This document shows positions 47,401 through 60,200 of a stretch of 64,000 nt of DNA, one piece after another (within the stretch, counting starts at the first letter, position 1; the number at the start of each line of letters is the position of its first letter). Made by a program: the position numbers and the translations under genes. Origin of the DNA: Diploscapter coronatus (lineage: Eukaryota > Nematoda > Chromadorea > Rhabditida > Rhabditidae); NCBI GenBank assembly GCA_964036155.1, contig OZ038422.1, positions 3,247,201 to 3,311,200 on the forward strand. Reading direction: 5' to 3'. The notes beneath the pieces are model-generated. The model did no database searches. It was not told where the DNA came from and saw only the letters and a program-made list of their open reading frames with translations.

Positions 47401-50400
47401 TTTTCGAGACATTGAAGTATCATTCGATAAAAAACGATACATTTCAGACGATCGACGCCTAACTCACATTATCGCTTCACAACATATTTATTCCTAATTT
47501 CTATACGAATAATTCGATGATTCTGCGAATATTTTTGTTGCTGGTAAGTCGTTTTTCGCTTTTCGCCATCATCATTTTTCGTTGTTTCATTACTTTGCAT
47601 TTCGAGCGAAATTTGAAACCTTGTGGCATTTTTGAACGAAAATTCGAACGTTGTTTGATATTTCTGTGAAATTTCGTTGTCAATCTTATGTGCAATGATG
47701 GAAAATTGCCCATTTGCTATGTGTAAAATACTGAAAGTTATGAAATCGCAAAACTCCTATCAACATATCAAAGTCAATGTATCAAATAAGTAGGAAGTCA
47801 GTCTTTTACAAATTATGCTATCGTAATTTCTGCAACAACTATTTTCCTCGTTCTGGATCTCATAATCCACATTCTAATACCAAATATGCAAATATGACCC
47901 TAATCTAAACTGAGAAAATGCGATTACTTGGGCAAGCAAATAATCTTCCGCTCAAGAAGAAGGTACAAGTTGAAGTGTTAATTGTCGTCTATCGCTTCTA
48001 TTTCCATTGTGTACTTGCAACTTTTTGTGAAGTGCTTTGGAAAAAATACCTTTTTTTTTACTATTGAAATAAGCGAAAAGCTGGGATTCACGCAGGTATT
48101 AATTAACTGGGAGAGAACGTCGATATTCAAAAATTACACGCTATTCGTCTTGCTTCTCTTCTACGCGACTCACTATTTCGCTCCAAATTCGACTTCTAAT
48201 TGCTGCTGCATGAATGCCGGCTTTCTCTCCAATCAACGATATCATAAATCAATCTAATAAGTTATGGATATGTATAACTTTTCCGCACCTCTGAATCACC
48301 CTCCCTTCTATATTTAATGGGAAATTTATAAGCACCCAAGAATTCTATTTATGCATGCTTGCAACTTTTCTATAAAGTATCTTTGAAAAAATAGCCTCGT
48401 TTTCCATGAAAGCAAGTGAGAAGTGAGGATGAAATTCAGCGTGTTGTTTCTGGTTGTGTTTGTTTTGGATTTGGTGCTGAACTGCGTGAGCAGATAGGCG
48501 AAAACAAACAGGAAGAAAAGGAATCGAGTTCAATACGACTGAAACATATTTTTCAAATAAATACTGCATATATATTTAGTAGCATCGCTTGATAAAAAAT
48601 TTCATCTTTCTCGGTTTCTTGACTTTTAACATTTTTTCCATCGACAAGTCACAAAGAATAATCATTTTATCTTCATATAAATGATTCAACCATTTCTTTG
48701 AAACGTGTCATTTTTAAAATATGCTGACATACCATGATTGTTTTTTAATGTCTCAATTACCTTTCAACATTAATCACATACTATCTTCAGAACTCCTAGT
48801 TCATTATGGGTATCTAATTGAGAGCAATAATTTAATCAATTTCTCAAAAATTCTATCATCTCATGAAAATATCAATATTTTTCCAAATTCTTCTTCGCCA
48901 TCTAATCAACGTTAATCTTTCGTCAGGATGTCTTTTGATTCGGCACAAGCTCAATTGCAAACAATTCCGTCGACTCTCCAGTGGCCATGAGAAAAATCGA
49001 CCGATAAAATCAGTCCGGGGAAATATTTTGAATTGATAGGCCAAGTGGCCGAAGTGCGAATTCGATCACCTCGAGGGGAAGCCAGGGTGATAGGAAAAAG
49101 GCATTACGAGGAAAAGCCGGTGCGAGATGCTGAGAAGCACCCGCTGATAGGCGCGCAAAAACGACGCAAAAGCAGATTGGCAAATGGAGCTGAGGCCAGA
49201 CCGACGCAAATTCACTATTCACACCTAGACCTGAGACTTTCGCATTGCCAAAGCAATCAACCTCGTTTTTAAAGTTCTTTTTTTCTCCATACAATCGCAT
49301 TATTTGAATAGGTTTTCCGAAAATCTTAGGCATAATTAAGTTCATCTCTATAGCGTTCTAGCGTTTTTTATGGTGCTGATATCGATCCTAATAGAATGAA
49401 ATTTACGTAAGTACTTAAGTCATATGAAACTGTTTCACGAAAATCTTCATATCAATCTATGCTCTCAATACTTTAATAATGAAAGATATGCGTTTGAAAA
49501 TGAAGTCGCCCTCCATAATCTTCTGCTAAATTATTTTCACTTAAAATATAGTATTGTTGTGCATCGTTGGTATCTTCTTCCTATTTATGTGTGCGCCATT
49601 TTTGCTCGCACCAATATTGACTCTTCCGTTCTTGAATTTCATGCAAAATGAATGCACTGCGCTATTTCGGTATTTTTGACTCGGGAAAGCTGAAGTTTTC
49701 GGAAGACAGAAGAAGCTTATTTACCGTTCAGACCAATGATTGCCAAACCTATACAATTTATTCGCTCTCATTCCTGAGCCATAACTGCAGCAGCCGCAAA
49801 TAAATTTGCTTTTATTTCGAAAAAATTGAAACACTACAAAATTTTCTCTTTCAATTCAAAAAGGCCAAATTTTTGCTTTTTCTAAATTTAAAATAGCAGT
49901 TTTCTCAAATATTTCATGGCTCAAACTACTCAATGCTTCTGTCATAAGACCTCGTTACTCAATGCTAAAACATTTTCTTCTTTCATGCACAATTACTATT
50001 GTTTTCTTTCTGATCAAGGTATTGATATGATATGAAATCTATCCTGATCAATGGACCAGTCTAAGTGATATCTCTATCGCTGAGCTCGCACAAACAGCGC
50101 ATAAAAAGTGCCGCTGCTCAAACTGCGTGTGGTGCGTGCGGTTGCGTCGCGGAGACATTCCGGTCCGTGCGCTTGCGTATTTACACGTAGCGACAAACTC
50201 TCGCCAGGGCATGTCGAAAGTCATGAGCCAATATGTCAAGTAGCTACCGATAAAAGACTCTCGGGCAAAGCAGGGGAACAGAAATAAACACCGAAGCAGG
50301 GATAATGACAGGTTCTTTGGCTCCATGATTTCATGTTGATCGAATCGAAATTTCGCCAGACCGATGCTAACGAACGCAAAATTCTTTTCGTAATCAGCTA

Positions 50401-53400
50401 TGTAAATATGAAAAGAACAGCCGAATTAATCTTGGAGGAATTTCAAAACTATAAAAAATGATAGACGACAATAGAAATTGAAAGAGTCGATTTTCTTGGG
50501 ATGTTCAATGTTTATAAGTCATTAAAAGTCAGCTTCATGAACATTCACACCAAGATTGCTAAATTCCTGTGCATTTTCAATGGTCCACATCATCACCAAT
50601 TAAGCAAAAATTTCCCAATATAGATTAATTTCATGCACCCCCGATCTCATAATGCTTACCACTGCGTCACCACTTTTCATCCAACGATGACTTTCGATTC
50701 CTGATATGCCAATCCCTCGTACTTTCAAGTACGCCTATGCGCGCATCACTATCTCTGCTCAGCACATGTGAAATTCCAACAAGACTGGTCCATCGTGGGA
50801 AACTCATCAAATATTCTCGCCCATCGCGTGAAACGTCATACATTTCGCGCTCGACTATATTCACTCTCTGAACTTTCAGAAGAAAATGCTAGCGAAAGAA
50901 TAATTTCGCCGAAATTAGACGAATGGGTTCATGGCAAATCCCGTGGTGATCTGTCGATTTCTGGTACAAGTTCGAGTATGAGACTAACCAGCACTAATTG
51001 TATATTAAACAAATTTTAGCCGCTAGACTAACTCATAATATTTGTATCGTTTGCTTATGGAATATGCATTAGCAAAAGAATATATTTTGCTGGTTTCGCA
51101 GTTCTTGCGGGCATTAAAAATCTCATAAGGTTTCAATTGAAGCTCAAAACGAAAGCTTATGTAAAAATGAAGAGTTATTTTTCAAAATTGAATTTCAAAT
51201 AATTGCAGCTTCTCTCGCCGAGCTGTGTGCCTCAATGCAACCCCTGCATCCCGGCCGCTCAGAGGCAGTACGTTTTCCGTGTTCCCGGCTATATTCCGTT
51301 CAACAATGTTGCAGTGTTACCAGCTAACCCCATCAACAGGCATGCACCGATCATTCACCTACTCAAAAAACCACGATATCATCTCGTTTCATAAAATGGA
51401 TACCTATGTTCGAAGACGAAACGCATGATAGATACTTTTTTTACCATTAGCACCTTTCAGTTAGATTTTATAGCAAGCATATCAGTTCGTCAAGATTTAG
51501 TTTCTGCAACTAATTTTCCAATCTGGTCACCTTAACATGAATAGAAATAATTTAGTTGGATTGGACCACTCTTCACTAAATCAAAAGTATTTCAAAGCCA
51601 AGCATTGATCGAAATTTTTCAGAGGATGCTGTCAAACAACCGTCTTCCAAGGAGCTTCTCAGACTGGACCTAATGCGAGGACGCAATATGTTTCATACTA
51701 TCAAGGCGAGAAAATTCGCTTATAGAAAAACACTACGCTTTCGAACTCAGAATGATATTTATATCTGATCAAATTCAACATGAATGAATCCGAATGAAAC
51801 AGGTTTTAGCTGAAAAATGTTGAATTATGTCTTTCGTATATTATTTTACGATTGCTTCCAAAAATGTCATATGTTTTAGGCGGCCAACCTTCTGCTCCAT
51901 TCTCGAATTTCAGCGGTCCAAACCAGGTAAAAACCAAAGTAAAAAATACCTCCTCTTCACATGCGAAAATCGATCTCATCTTTGGCGTTCAAATTGGAAA
52001 TTCTCAAACAAACAAATGCAAATGGGTTTCTTTGGATGAGGATAAAAATAGGTTTCAGGAAAACTCAAAATTCAAAAATTCTAACCTTCTGCAATAGTAC
52101 GACTGTGTGTATCAAATCAAAAATAAGAATCAGAGATGAAATTTTAGCCCGGAGGCGCCTATCTGAACCCCTCGACTGGCCAACCTTACAATCCATCTAC
52201 TGGTCAGCCATACAATCCTAATCAGCCGAACCAAGGGTTCTCGATCGAGTATACCTGGCAAGGTCCAGGACAAGCGGGCGGTCCTCAGCCTGGACAGGGT
52301 AACTATCAGCAGCCTGGAATGCCACCCCAGGTGAGATTTCTGCCAAGCTTTCAAAAATCAATGACAAATTACAGCAGGGAGGCCAACAGACCCTTGGTCC
52401 AAACGGAGAAGTGCCATATCAGCCATTCGTTCCTGGAGGCGGCAATCAGCCATACCAACAGCCTGATGGAGGATACAATCAGCCAAACGCAGGATACCCT
52501 ACTCAAGGACCGCCACCAGATTTCCAGGGTCAACAGCAACAATTTGAGGGACAGGGACAGGTCTGACAGAAACTAAAGTTAATATGAGAATAAGTCATTT
52601 TAGCCTCCTCCAAATTATCAAGGCGGACCACCACCCGACCAATTTGGCTCAACGCAAGGACCATACGGGTCGACTCCAGGATACATGCAGGATCAAGTAA
52701 TTTCTTAGAGCTAAATCTAGTTACCCTTTCTTCAAATTTAAGATGGGCAATCAGCAGTTTCCCCCAAGTTCAACGCCTAATCCATACGGCCCGACACAAG
52801 GCTTCCAGCAAGATCAGGGTCAGTTTGGACCGAGCTCTACTCCTAGCCCTTATGGCCCAACTCAACCCTTCCAAGACCAGCAGCAACAATTCGGTCCGAG
52901 CTCAACTCCATCGCCTGGCTTCCAGCAAGGATCTCAAAACCCATACGAGCAGTATCCCCCTGGCCAAGGCCCAACTCAGGGACCTTACTCGGACCAGCAG
53001 GGTCAATTCGGACAAACGACGCAATTTCCTTCGCCTGCCCCAGACTATCAGCAGTTTGGAAGCAGCACTCCTTATCCTGGGTTTGACCAGAATCAACAGG
53101 GCTTCACAGGCCAGCCCTACTATGGTCAGCCTCCTTATGGCTACACTTCGCAGCCGGGACAGGTAGGTTCATTTCAGAAATATTTCTTAAGAAAAAGAAA
53201 TAGGATATGGGAGGCGTGCAAGGCCAAACACAATACCCTCCAAATCAGCAACAGTTCCAAGATCAGCAGCAGCAGGGCCAGTTTGGCGGTTCAACCACAC
53301 CTTTCCCAGCAGGACCTTCATCTCAGGTATGTCGTGAAAACGGTTTCTTCCAGGCCTAATTAATTGGTTTTAAAAACTGGAAATTTTCAAGCTTGTAAGA

Positions 53401-56400
53401 TATCCACTGTCGATGCTGTCTTTTGACTTCACGTCTCTGTTTTCTTGATTATTTACTTCTTTCAATCGAATGCATAGAGGTAAAATGGGAAAGGGTGGTG
53501 ATCATGAAAATGGCAAGTGGGTCAAAAGTCGGTATTTTCGCCGAAAATCGCAACTGACATCTCCGCACTTGATGAAGCACACGATAATAGCCTTTTAGAA
53601 AGTCGTAATTATGATGAGTTGAGCTCTAGAATAACGCATGACTAGTCTATCCAATTTTGGCAAGTTGTTTCAAACAACGCTTCACTACGTTTCGAAATTT
53701 CACAACATCAATCTGAATCCAACTAGTAACGTTAGCTCTTAGACTAGAGTATCTATCCAATGCTATAATTTTTTCGACGAATCTAAGTGCTAAGCTCGAC
53801 GAACTACCACCACGCTTATCACATTCATCAAATCACACCTCCACACACTGTGCTTTCTTCTAAATGTGATCGTAGTGTATGGTAAATGTGCTAGCGCTTA
53901 GCGTTGTTTGCAGGGCGGCGGAGCGCGTCTGGTGCCGCAGTCGAGTCCGACCCTGTTCGGGCAGGACGCACAGGGTCGATTCGTGGCTCCACTCCCACAA
54001 GGTATTCCCGACTTCGACCCGAGTGTCATGCAGACGGGTGCATTCACACCTGATCCATCACTAAACACCAACAACGTGGGTGCTCGCATGCGACGAAGTG
54101 TTCCGAATGTCAGTGCATGGTCAAGCCACCCTTTTCCCTTTACCCAACAAATCCCATCTTACCGTATACGTTCAAAGAAGAGTTAGCAGTGTGATTTTAA
54201 AATTAGTGCAATAGATATTGTAAATGACCAAAAACTTGAGACGAGATAAAAGAGGCATGTTTCTTTCTTCTCCCTTCTGTGAGCTTCGGATACGCGAGAG
54301 ACGAACATTCGTTCATCAGACAATTTATTTGCTTTCTTTCCGCTTCTCGCGTTTTTAAGGACAATTATCTCTAATTAGCCGATTAATTTTCTGAGCATCG
54401 ATAGAAGAAGATAATTGTCAAGTGCTTGTTACGAAAATCTCGTTAATTTGGATGAAAGAACAAAGAAAAACGAAAAGAAAATAAAAAGAATCGCCAAAAT
54501 GAGCAAATGTCGTCAACGCACGCATTCGAGGCTCACAGAAGGAAGAGAGAGAGAGAGACTCGTTTTATTTCGTCTCAAGTTATCGATCATTTATAATACA
54601 GGCATTGCTGAAATTATAAAGCATTTGATATCAATACAATTTGAAACTTATCAAATCAATAAGAAAATTCACACTACTCTACTCTTGTAACAAATCTCCC
54701 GTTCTAATATGTACTTCCAATAATCATTCTAACAGTGAAACCTATAGAAATATTTCAATTACCCTATCGCCAAAACTAAATAGAGATGCATGAACCGCAA
54801 TTTCACCACGGGAAATGGGATCGTTGCTTTTTAGTTCAAAAATTTTGAAGTGAAACTTTGCAGCCTCAAGATTTCGGAGGTTCGAGCAGTACGCCGTTCC
54901 CTTCGACGGGAGGTATGGGAGGAACACCTTATGGACCAAATCAGCAGGGACAGTATCAGGTAATCTGGCGACTAGAATGTGTTTTGTTCAAAAAATGTTT
55001 ATATAGGGAGGTCAACAAGGCCCAGGAATGACACCTCAGTACGACTATAACCGCGACATGAATACACAATATGGACGATATGATAGTCTCTCTTCACCAG
55101 GTAAGGGATACGTTTTAGATCGTTGTAAACTGGCCAAATTATGTGTATAAGAATCTATTAAATGTCAGTAAAGCAAACACATTATAGTATTTTGCATTCA
55201 AAGTTCAGTATAGATTATCGCTTTCATAAAATGTTGAATCGTGCAATATTTTGAAACATCAAAAATTCAATGTTGTCAAAATTAATAAGGAACAATTCAG
55301 GCTCAAACCCGCAATTCGACCAATCAAGCAGTCAATTCCCCCCAATGAATGTGGCCGGTATGTTTTAATTTTAAACAAACCCAATTTTTTTTTGAAAAAT
55401 GCTATTGACCCTTCATGACGAATTTATAATTTCATTAAATTTAGCTGGCTCGACTTCGCTTCTAATGGCAATTTTCCTCAGTGGGCTCGTCTTTTTGTTA
55501 TAAGTTATCAATTTTATCGTGAATTGATTTTCATTGTAATTTTAAGCCAATGTTGTAAACGTTGCATTAGATTTAATTTTCAATGATAAATGAACGAAGT
55601 TTTATAAATCTAATGCGATGATATTCTTATACAATATTTCTTGTTGTAGGTTTTACCTTGCTCATGACTTGTACTATAATTTCTTTATGATTCGTGCATT
55701 TCTACAGTAGTATTGTTTCTGTATATTCTGTTTAGTGTCATTGTCATTCAATATCTTCATCATCCTAAAGCTTATCTTGAAGGTCTCATGAAATAGCCTC
55801 CCTCTTTCATTCTACTCCTGCCTTTCGACACCATTTACCAAATTTGTAAAATTTGCAATGCCTTAGATTTGGATTCACAAATGATTGTTGGCAATATTCA
55901 TTTGAAACATTGTTGAAACCGGTGTATTTTAGTCCCAGTGATTCAGGAACAGATTTATGAAATCCCCATAAAATCAGTGATTTGAATTTCATGGATAGCT
56001 TTCCGTTTCATTTATCGTTAATTTTGAGATCATTCAACTTAAAAACGAAAAGCTCGAAATAAAAAAAAAACTATTGAACTTTCCAAGAAGTAGACGCATC
56101 ACTTCATAAATCTCTTCTAGAGTTTTTTAAAGTTTAGATTATACTTTTGTATTTTATTGTAAATTTATTTTTAAAAATAATAAAGTAAAACTAACCTCAG
56201 TGAGATCGTCGATTTGGAACGCATTTGAATTGAGACTATACGTGGCAGCTTCGAGCTTTTCCATGAGTAACTAAATAAATAATCTTTCAAAAATTTCACC
56301 GATAAAAGATGATAAATTACCGATAAAACCGGCGCCAACGGATGCGACTTTATTCGGGCTTTTTGATCTTCAGCTTCATGATTGATTTTCGTCTTCTCTT

Positions 56401-57226
56401 TCTTGGCGATTCGTAGTCCTGATGAGCGTGATGCTTTTTGAATCTGAAAATTTCGCGTATTGATTTTTACCAATCTGGAAATTTCGACCAAAAATTAAGT
56501 TTGTGTAAGATCTTTATGATATGTTTCAATCAATAGCTTGTATGATCATGAATTGGCATATATTTTTAGCCGTTTGATTCTCATATCAACTTGTTGAATA
56601 TGACCAGTAGGTTATCACTGTCACTATCATCATATCATAAATATACGCTCGGAGCACAGTAATAAACGCTCATAAACTCTAGCACATATTTAGGGACGTA
56701 TCCGCATGTTTGCGCATTTGCTCCTGCATTGGTTCGGGTCGTAAAATTTAATGAAAACATTAATGAATGACAAGCACCTTTCTTCACTTGACAAACTCAC
56801 TAATTATCGACTCGTTATTATTGCAGAAATTTATGGGGCAGTTATGAGGTTGACAAATTTTGGAATGAAACACTAATCAATAATCAATTCATCGTATTCA
56901 TTTTAATAAAGCATCCATTCATTTTTGACAGAAATTTCAGGAATGCTTGTAAATTTAAAATTCAGTGCCTAAGAAAATCCCTAAGCCAATTCATAAATTT
57001 TCAAAATCGCTGTTCGAATAATTGAAACGTAATCAGTTGGTAATCGAATTTTTTTTGCTAGGAAAATTTAGTAGTCAATGAAAATCCCCACCTTGGATTG
57101 TCGTTGTGCCCGATTGACACTGGCTTCTGTGAGGGCTTGATGCAGCAGAGCGGTGCGCTCTTGCTGCAGGCAACCGAGATCATTCGAATTTGAAGAAGTG
57201 CTGGGCGAATCTGCTGATGTTGACAT
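44436..57226 (-). CDS. MEIS/PKNOX N-terminal-domain protein lacking a homeodomain, 312 aa
   Basis: Exons: 57226-57092, 56443-56321, 56270-56196, about 46398-46348, 45309-45153, 45107-45013, 44943-44794 and 44588-44436, giving 313 codons in one frame. The fourth exon may start further upstream. Residues about 75-110 (SHPLAPVLSLLMEKLEAAT) match the start of the MEIS_PKNOX_N domain, usually HPLFPLLALIFEKCELAT. Exon 45309-45153 has the second half, SEIDDLMVESVRVLRRQLAE followed by LERVAKLTEQFNQKY (MEIS: [20 protein letters not shown]). This region binds PBC/EXD homeodomain partners. The rest is Ser/Asp/Pro/Gln-rich and stops at TAG 44436-44438 with no TALE homeodomain. MEIS proteins normally carry one, though HD-less splice forms exist in flies and vertebrates. 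It may act as a cofactor or competitor. A 9.8-kb intron hosts a nested gene. Confidence 0.8.
46399..51208. other. Intronic/intergenic DNA upstream of the nested gene
   Basis: About 4.8 kb inside the large MEIS-like intron. GC-richer patches at 46990-47170, 49030-49260 and 50060-50280 have overlapping frames on both strands but no convincing exon borders. One of them may hold the promoter or the unseen first exon of the nested plus-strand gene. One MITE lies at 48108-48233. Confidence 0.45.
48108..48233. repeat. 126-bp MITE, copy B (pairs with 21404-21526)
   Basis: Same orientation and length as copy A. It shares GAGAGAACGTCGATATTCAA, CTCTTCTACGCGACTCACTA and the CTTTCTCTCCAAT end. Differences are scattered, including a short insertion (GCTGCATGAATG) near the right end. 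Confidence 0.8.
51209..55503 (+). CDS. Gln/Pro-rich extracellular protein with C-terminal GPI-anchor-like tail (5' end incomplete)
   Basis: Thirteen exons: 51209-~51329, 51623-51705, 51880-51926, 52148-52330, 52375-52560, 52604-52696, 52743-53162, 53204-53326, 53914-54108, 54864-54959, 55007-55100, 55301-55357 and 55445-55503. The first visible exon has SCVPQCNPC and the second GCCQTT. Most of the protein is low-complexity repeats of the form SSTPSPYGPTQ-FQ-QQQQFG, NPSTGQPYNPSTGQPY and PPGQGPTQGPY. An RMRR in exon 53914-54108 could be a furin site. The C-terminus is a small-residue stretch followed by LLMAIFLSGLVFLL at the very end, typical of a GPI signal. The start exon with the expected signal peptide was not found. 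Exon 2 ends at a GC donor (CAAG|GCGAG). The gene is nested on the opposite strand in the MEIS-like intron. Function unknown; prion-like or PQN/ABU-type secreted proteins of nematodes are comparable in composition. Confidence 0.8.
54235..54579. repeat. Inverted-repeat element in intron 54109-54863 of the nested gene
   Basis: The ends CTTGAGACGAGATAAAAGAG and, reversed, CTTGAGACGAAATAAAACGA continue with matching CTTCTGTGAGC blocks, giving arms of about 55 bp around 235 bp. A GA-dinucleotide run sits in the right arm. No coding capacity. Confidence 0.7.
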
Positions 57227-60200
57227 CTGGAATGAGGAATTTATCGATGATCAACCATCCCGATGACATAAACAAATCATACGAAGCGAATATTTGTTGG
57301 CGAACAATGCGGAGAGTTGAGGCAGAATCATGCTAGAAAATGAAGAAGTAAATAGCTATTTGTGGTAATATTAGACAATGGCTTTTGATTAAAAAAACAA
57401 ATTCTAAATCAGCGCCAGCTATCGGATAAAGTTTGAAACGTACAAAATCATATTCTCTAAATTGAATTAGAAATCTGACATAGCACAAAAATTAGAAGAA
57501 CATAACACTTCGTCGATTTTTATGATGAGGATGTGAGAGGGTTAATGACAATGCTGGTTTTGATAAATATCGATTAAATTTTTAAACGTATCAACAAATC
57601 TTCATTATTTCAAAAAAGCAAAAAGACTAAAACAGGAGAAGTTGGTAAATCAAAGAAGGCGAATTTGTCATAGGATGAAAAATGGGTTGTCGGTAAATGG
57701 ATTGCTAAGTGCCTAACGGCTGCCACATGTTTGTTCGTTATTTACAGTCAGTCGTTATTTTCATTTGCATCTCTTCTTTCTCTCGTTTCCCTTTATCTTT
57801 TAGCTGCCTTTCCTAAGGCATAAACGTCTGTCGGTAGGGCGGTCATTTTGACATTGACTCGGTAGGACGAATGCGGCAAATCAAAGGCCAGGGTACTGCG
57901 AGCAAAGAGGTGCGCGCAGTCGTAAACCTTCCAGGGAGCGGTCAGATACCATTTGTCAAGACTAGGATACGCAGATCATGTCTTCTCAGTCCATGCGTGA
58001 TTTAGATACTGTAAGCTGGCATTTCTGTTAAGATTTGTTAAATCCAGTAAACATTCATCATTTTCATGAGCTCAATAAGTGAGAATTTGAAACGTATGAT
58101 TATAAGATTGACCCTGTTTACAGACCATATTAATCAAGGATTATGACAAATTCGAAAACAAAAACGAATATTTGATGAAGTTATTTAGTTGGATATAACT
58201 TTTTACGGAACCTATTGAAAAATCGCTATCAATCAATCACATGCATCCATGATTACGGTAGGTTGGCTGCAATGAAATGGATTCGATAGCCTCTCCCCCC
58301 AGCGCACGCTCGTCAATTTTCGTGAGGACCCTCCTCACTCTCTCCCGGGGTAAGGGGAAACGCTTGAAATTGCCGTTCCGATAAGGATTTTTCGCTTGAC
58401 AATTGCTACAAGCCATCTCTATCGCAAAAATTCTTCACTATTTCATTTTCTTGTTTCTTTTCTTCTCTAATTTTCGTATATTTCTCCTGTATGACCTCTT
58501 TTTCGTCTCCTCATTCAACAGTTTCCTTTCCGACGACTATAAATCGTTTTATGATGCGACTATTGGGGCCTGCAGCAGCACGCTTGGTGCGACAGCCAAC
58601 ACAGAAAGGTATCAATTGACAAATTGTGAATAGGAGCGAAATTAGGGAACAAATAAAGAAATACATTAGACACGCAGAGTAGCTCATAATAAAGCCGTAA
58701 ACGGCGGGACAGAGCGGTTCATGGCGTAGAGTGAAGATATTGATTCGATTAAGAATGCAGCTGAGTTATGAGCTGAATGTTTGATGTAAAAGTACATTCT
58801 GGATAAGCTGGATAGGGTATAGCAGAAATATATGCTCGATGACAAATACTTTATCTTTAAAACTTTTTTTTTTTTTCGAATTTCTTCATTCATAACTTTT
58901 AGATTTGAAAATTAGCTTTTACTAAAATGCAAAACCACCGAACAGAGACGAACTTATAAAGATCAACTATGTAATTTTTTTTAATGAAACCTAGCTTTTC
59001 TGCTAGACTTTCTTTCGTCATTCTTCATTTACAGCATTTCATCAATTTCCAATTTACACGCAGCATTCACTTTATCTTTATTCTACCAATGCTCACACTT
59101 TCATTTCAAGCACCACATCACATCCCCACGCTCTACTCCTGGACCCGTACGTCGATGTGTGCTCCTCTAAGCTTTGTCCGAGTGAGCGTTGAGCGATAGG
59201 TCTGAGCCTCGATCCGCTTGTAGGCGCTTTCCCCCATTCTCTAGTTGCCTTTTTGGGGTCCTCAGGCCAATTGCCTAGATATCGAGGTCCCCGAAGACTG
59301 ACGAGACAGAAAAAGTGAACTAGGAAGAGGAAGGGGGCGCGGCCCGCATGAGGCTCAGAAAAAAAAACCCTATGTACTCAAGCATAGTTCCTGAAAAATG
59401 GCTGGATATAAAATACTCGGTGTTTTCTGATCTTCCTCATGTATGTCTTGGAAAGGAAGAGAAAGGGCAAATCGAATGCGAATGTGCGCTTGCTTACTCG
59501 GAGCTGAAGGAGCAAGGAAATTGGCGAAAAGAGAACCCGCAGCGAAGGAGGAAACACAGACGAGAAAACGTCGATTCGGTCCGAAGCGGGCTATTCCAGT
59601 GTATTCGCGAGAATATAGACCGCTTATACTTCGAGTGATAAACAAAGAAGTGAGAGAGAAGTGCCAGATTCAGATATAGGTATATATATTTTTTATATTT
59701 ATGTTTTGGCAGATAGTTTTCTGATGATATTATCATTTCTTCATAAACTTTATTTACTAGTTTATTCGTATATTAATGCGAATCGTGTTTCACTGAGCGA
59801 TAGTTTCACAATTCTCTGCCCCTTTTCAAAAAGATTCGCAACATAGTTTTTCATTTAGAGTTAAGTCGAATCGCACAATGCCAAATATCATGTGTCTGTT
59901 TGGTGCATATTCCATATGATGATTGTCGTGCATCAAAATTGAAATTTATAACGTTCTTCCTTCCAATAACTTGCGACCTAATTGTATCATTTTAAGTCCC
60001 TCAATTTGTGCAATTCCAAATATCATGTGATCCATTTTGGTATCGGCCCAACCTAGATGCTAGTCTTTCTTCCGACTTATTCTGTTCGTGTTTACAAGTA
60101 AAATTTCATTAGCCGTGTGCAAGTTGCAGTGCCGTTGTCCGACTTCTCTTCTGTCTTGCGCACATTTGCATTTAGGTCTAATTTTTTCGTTTCCTTTCTG

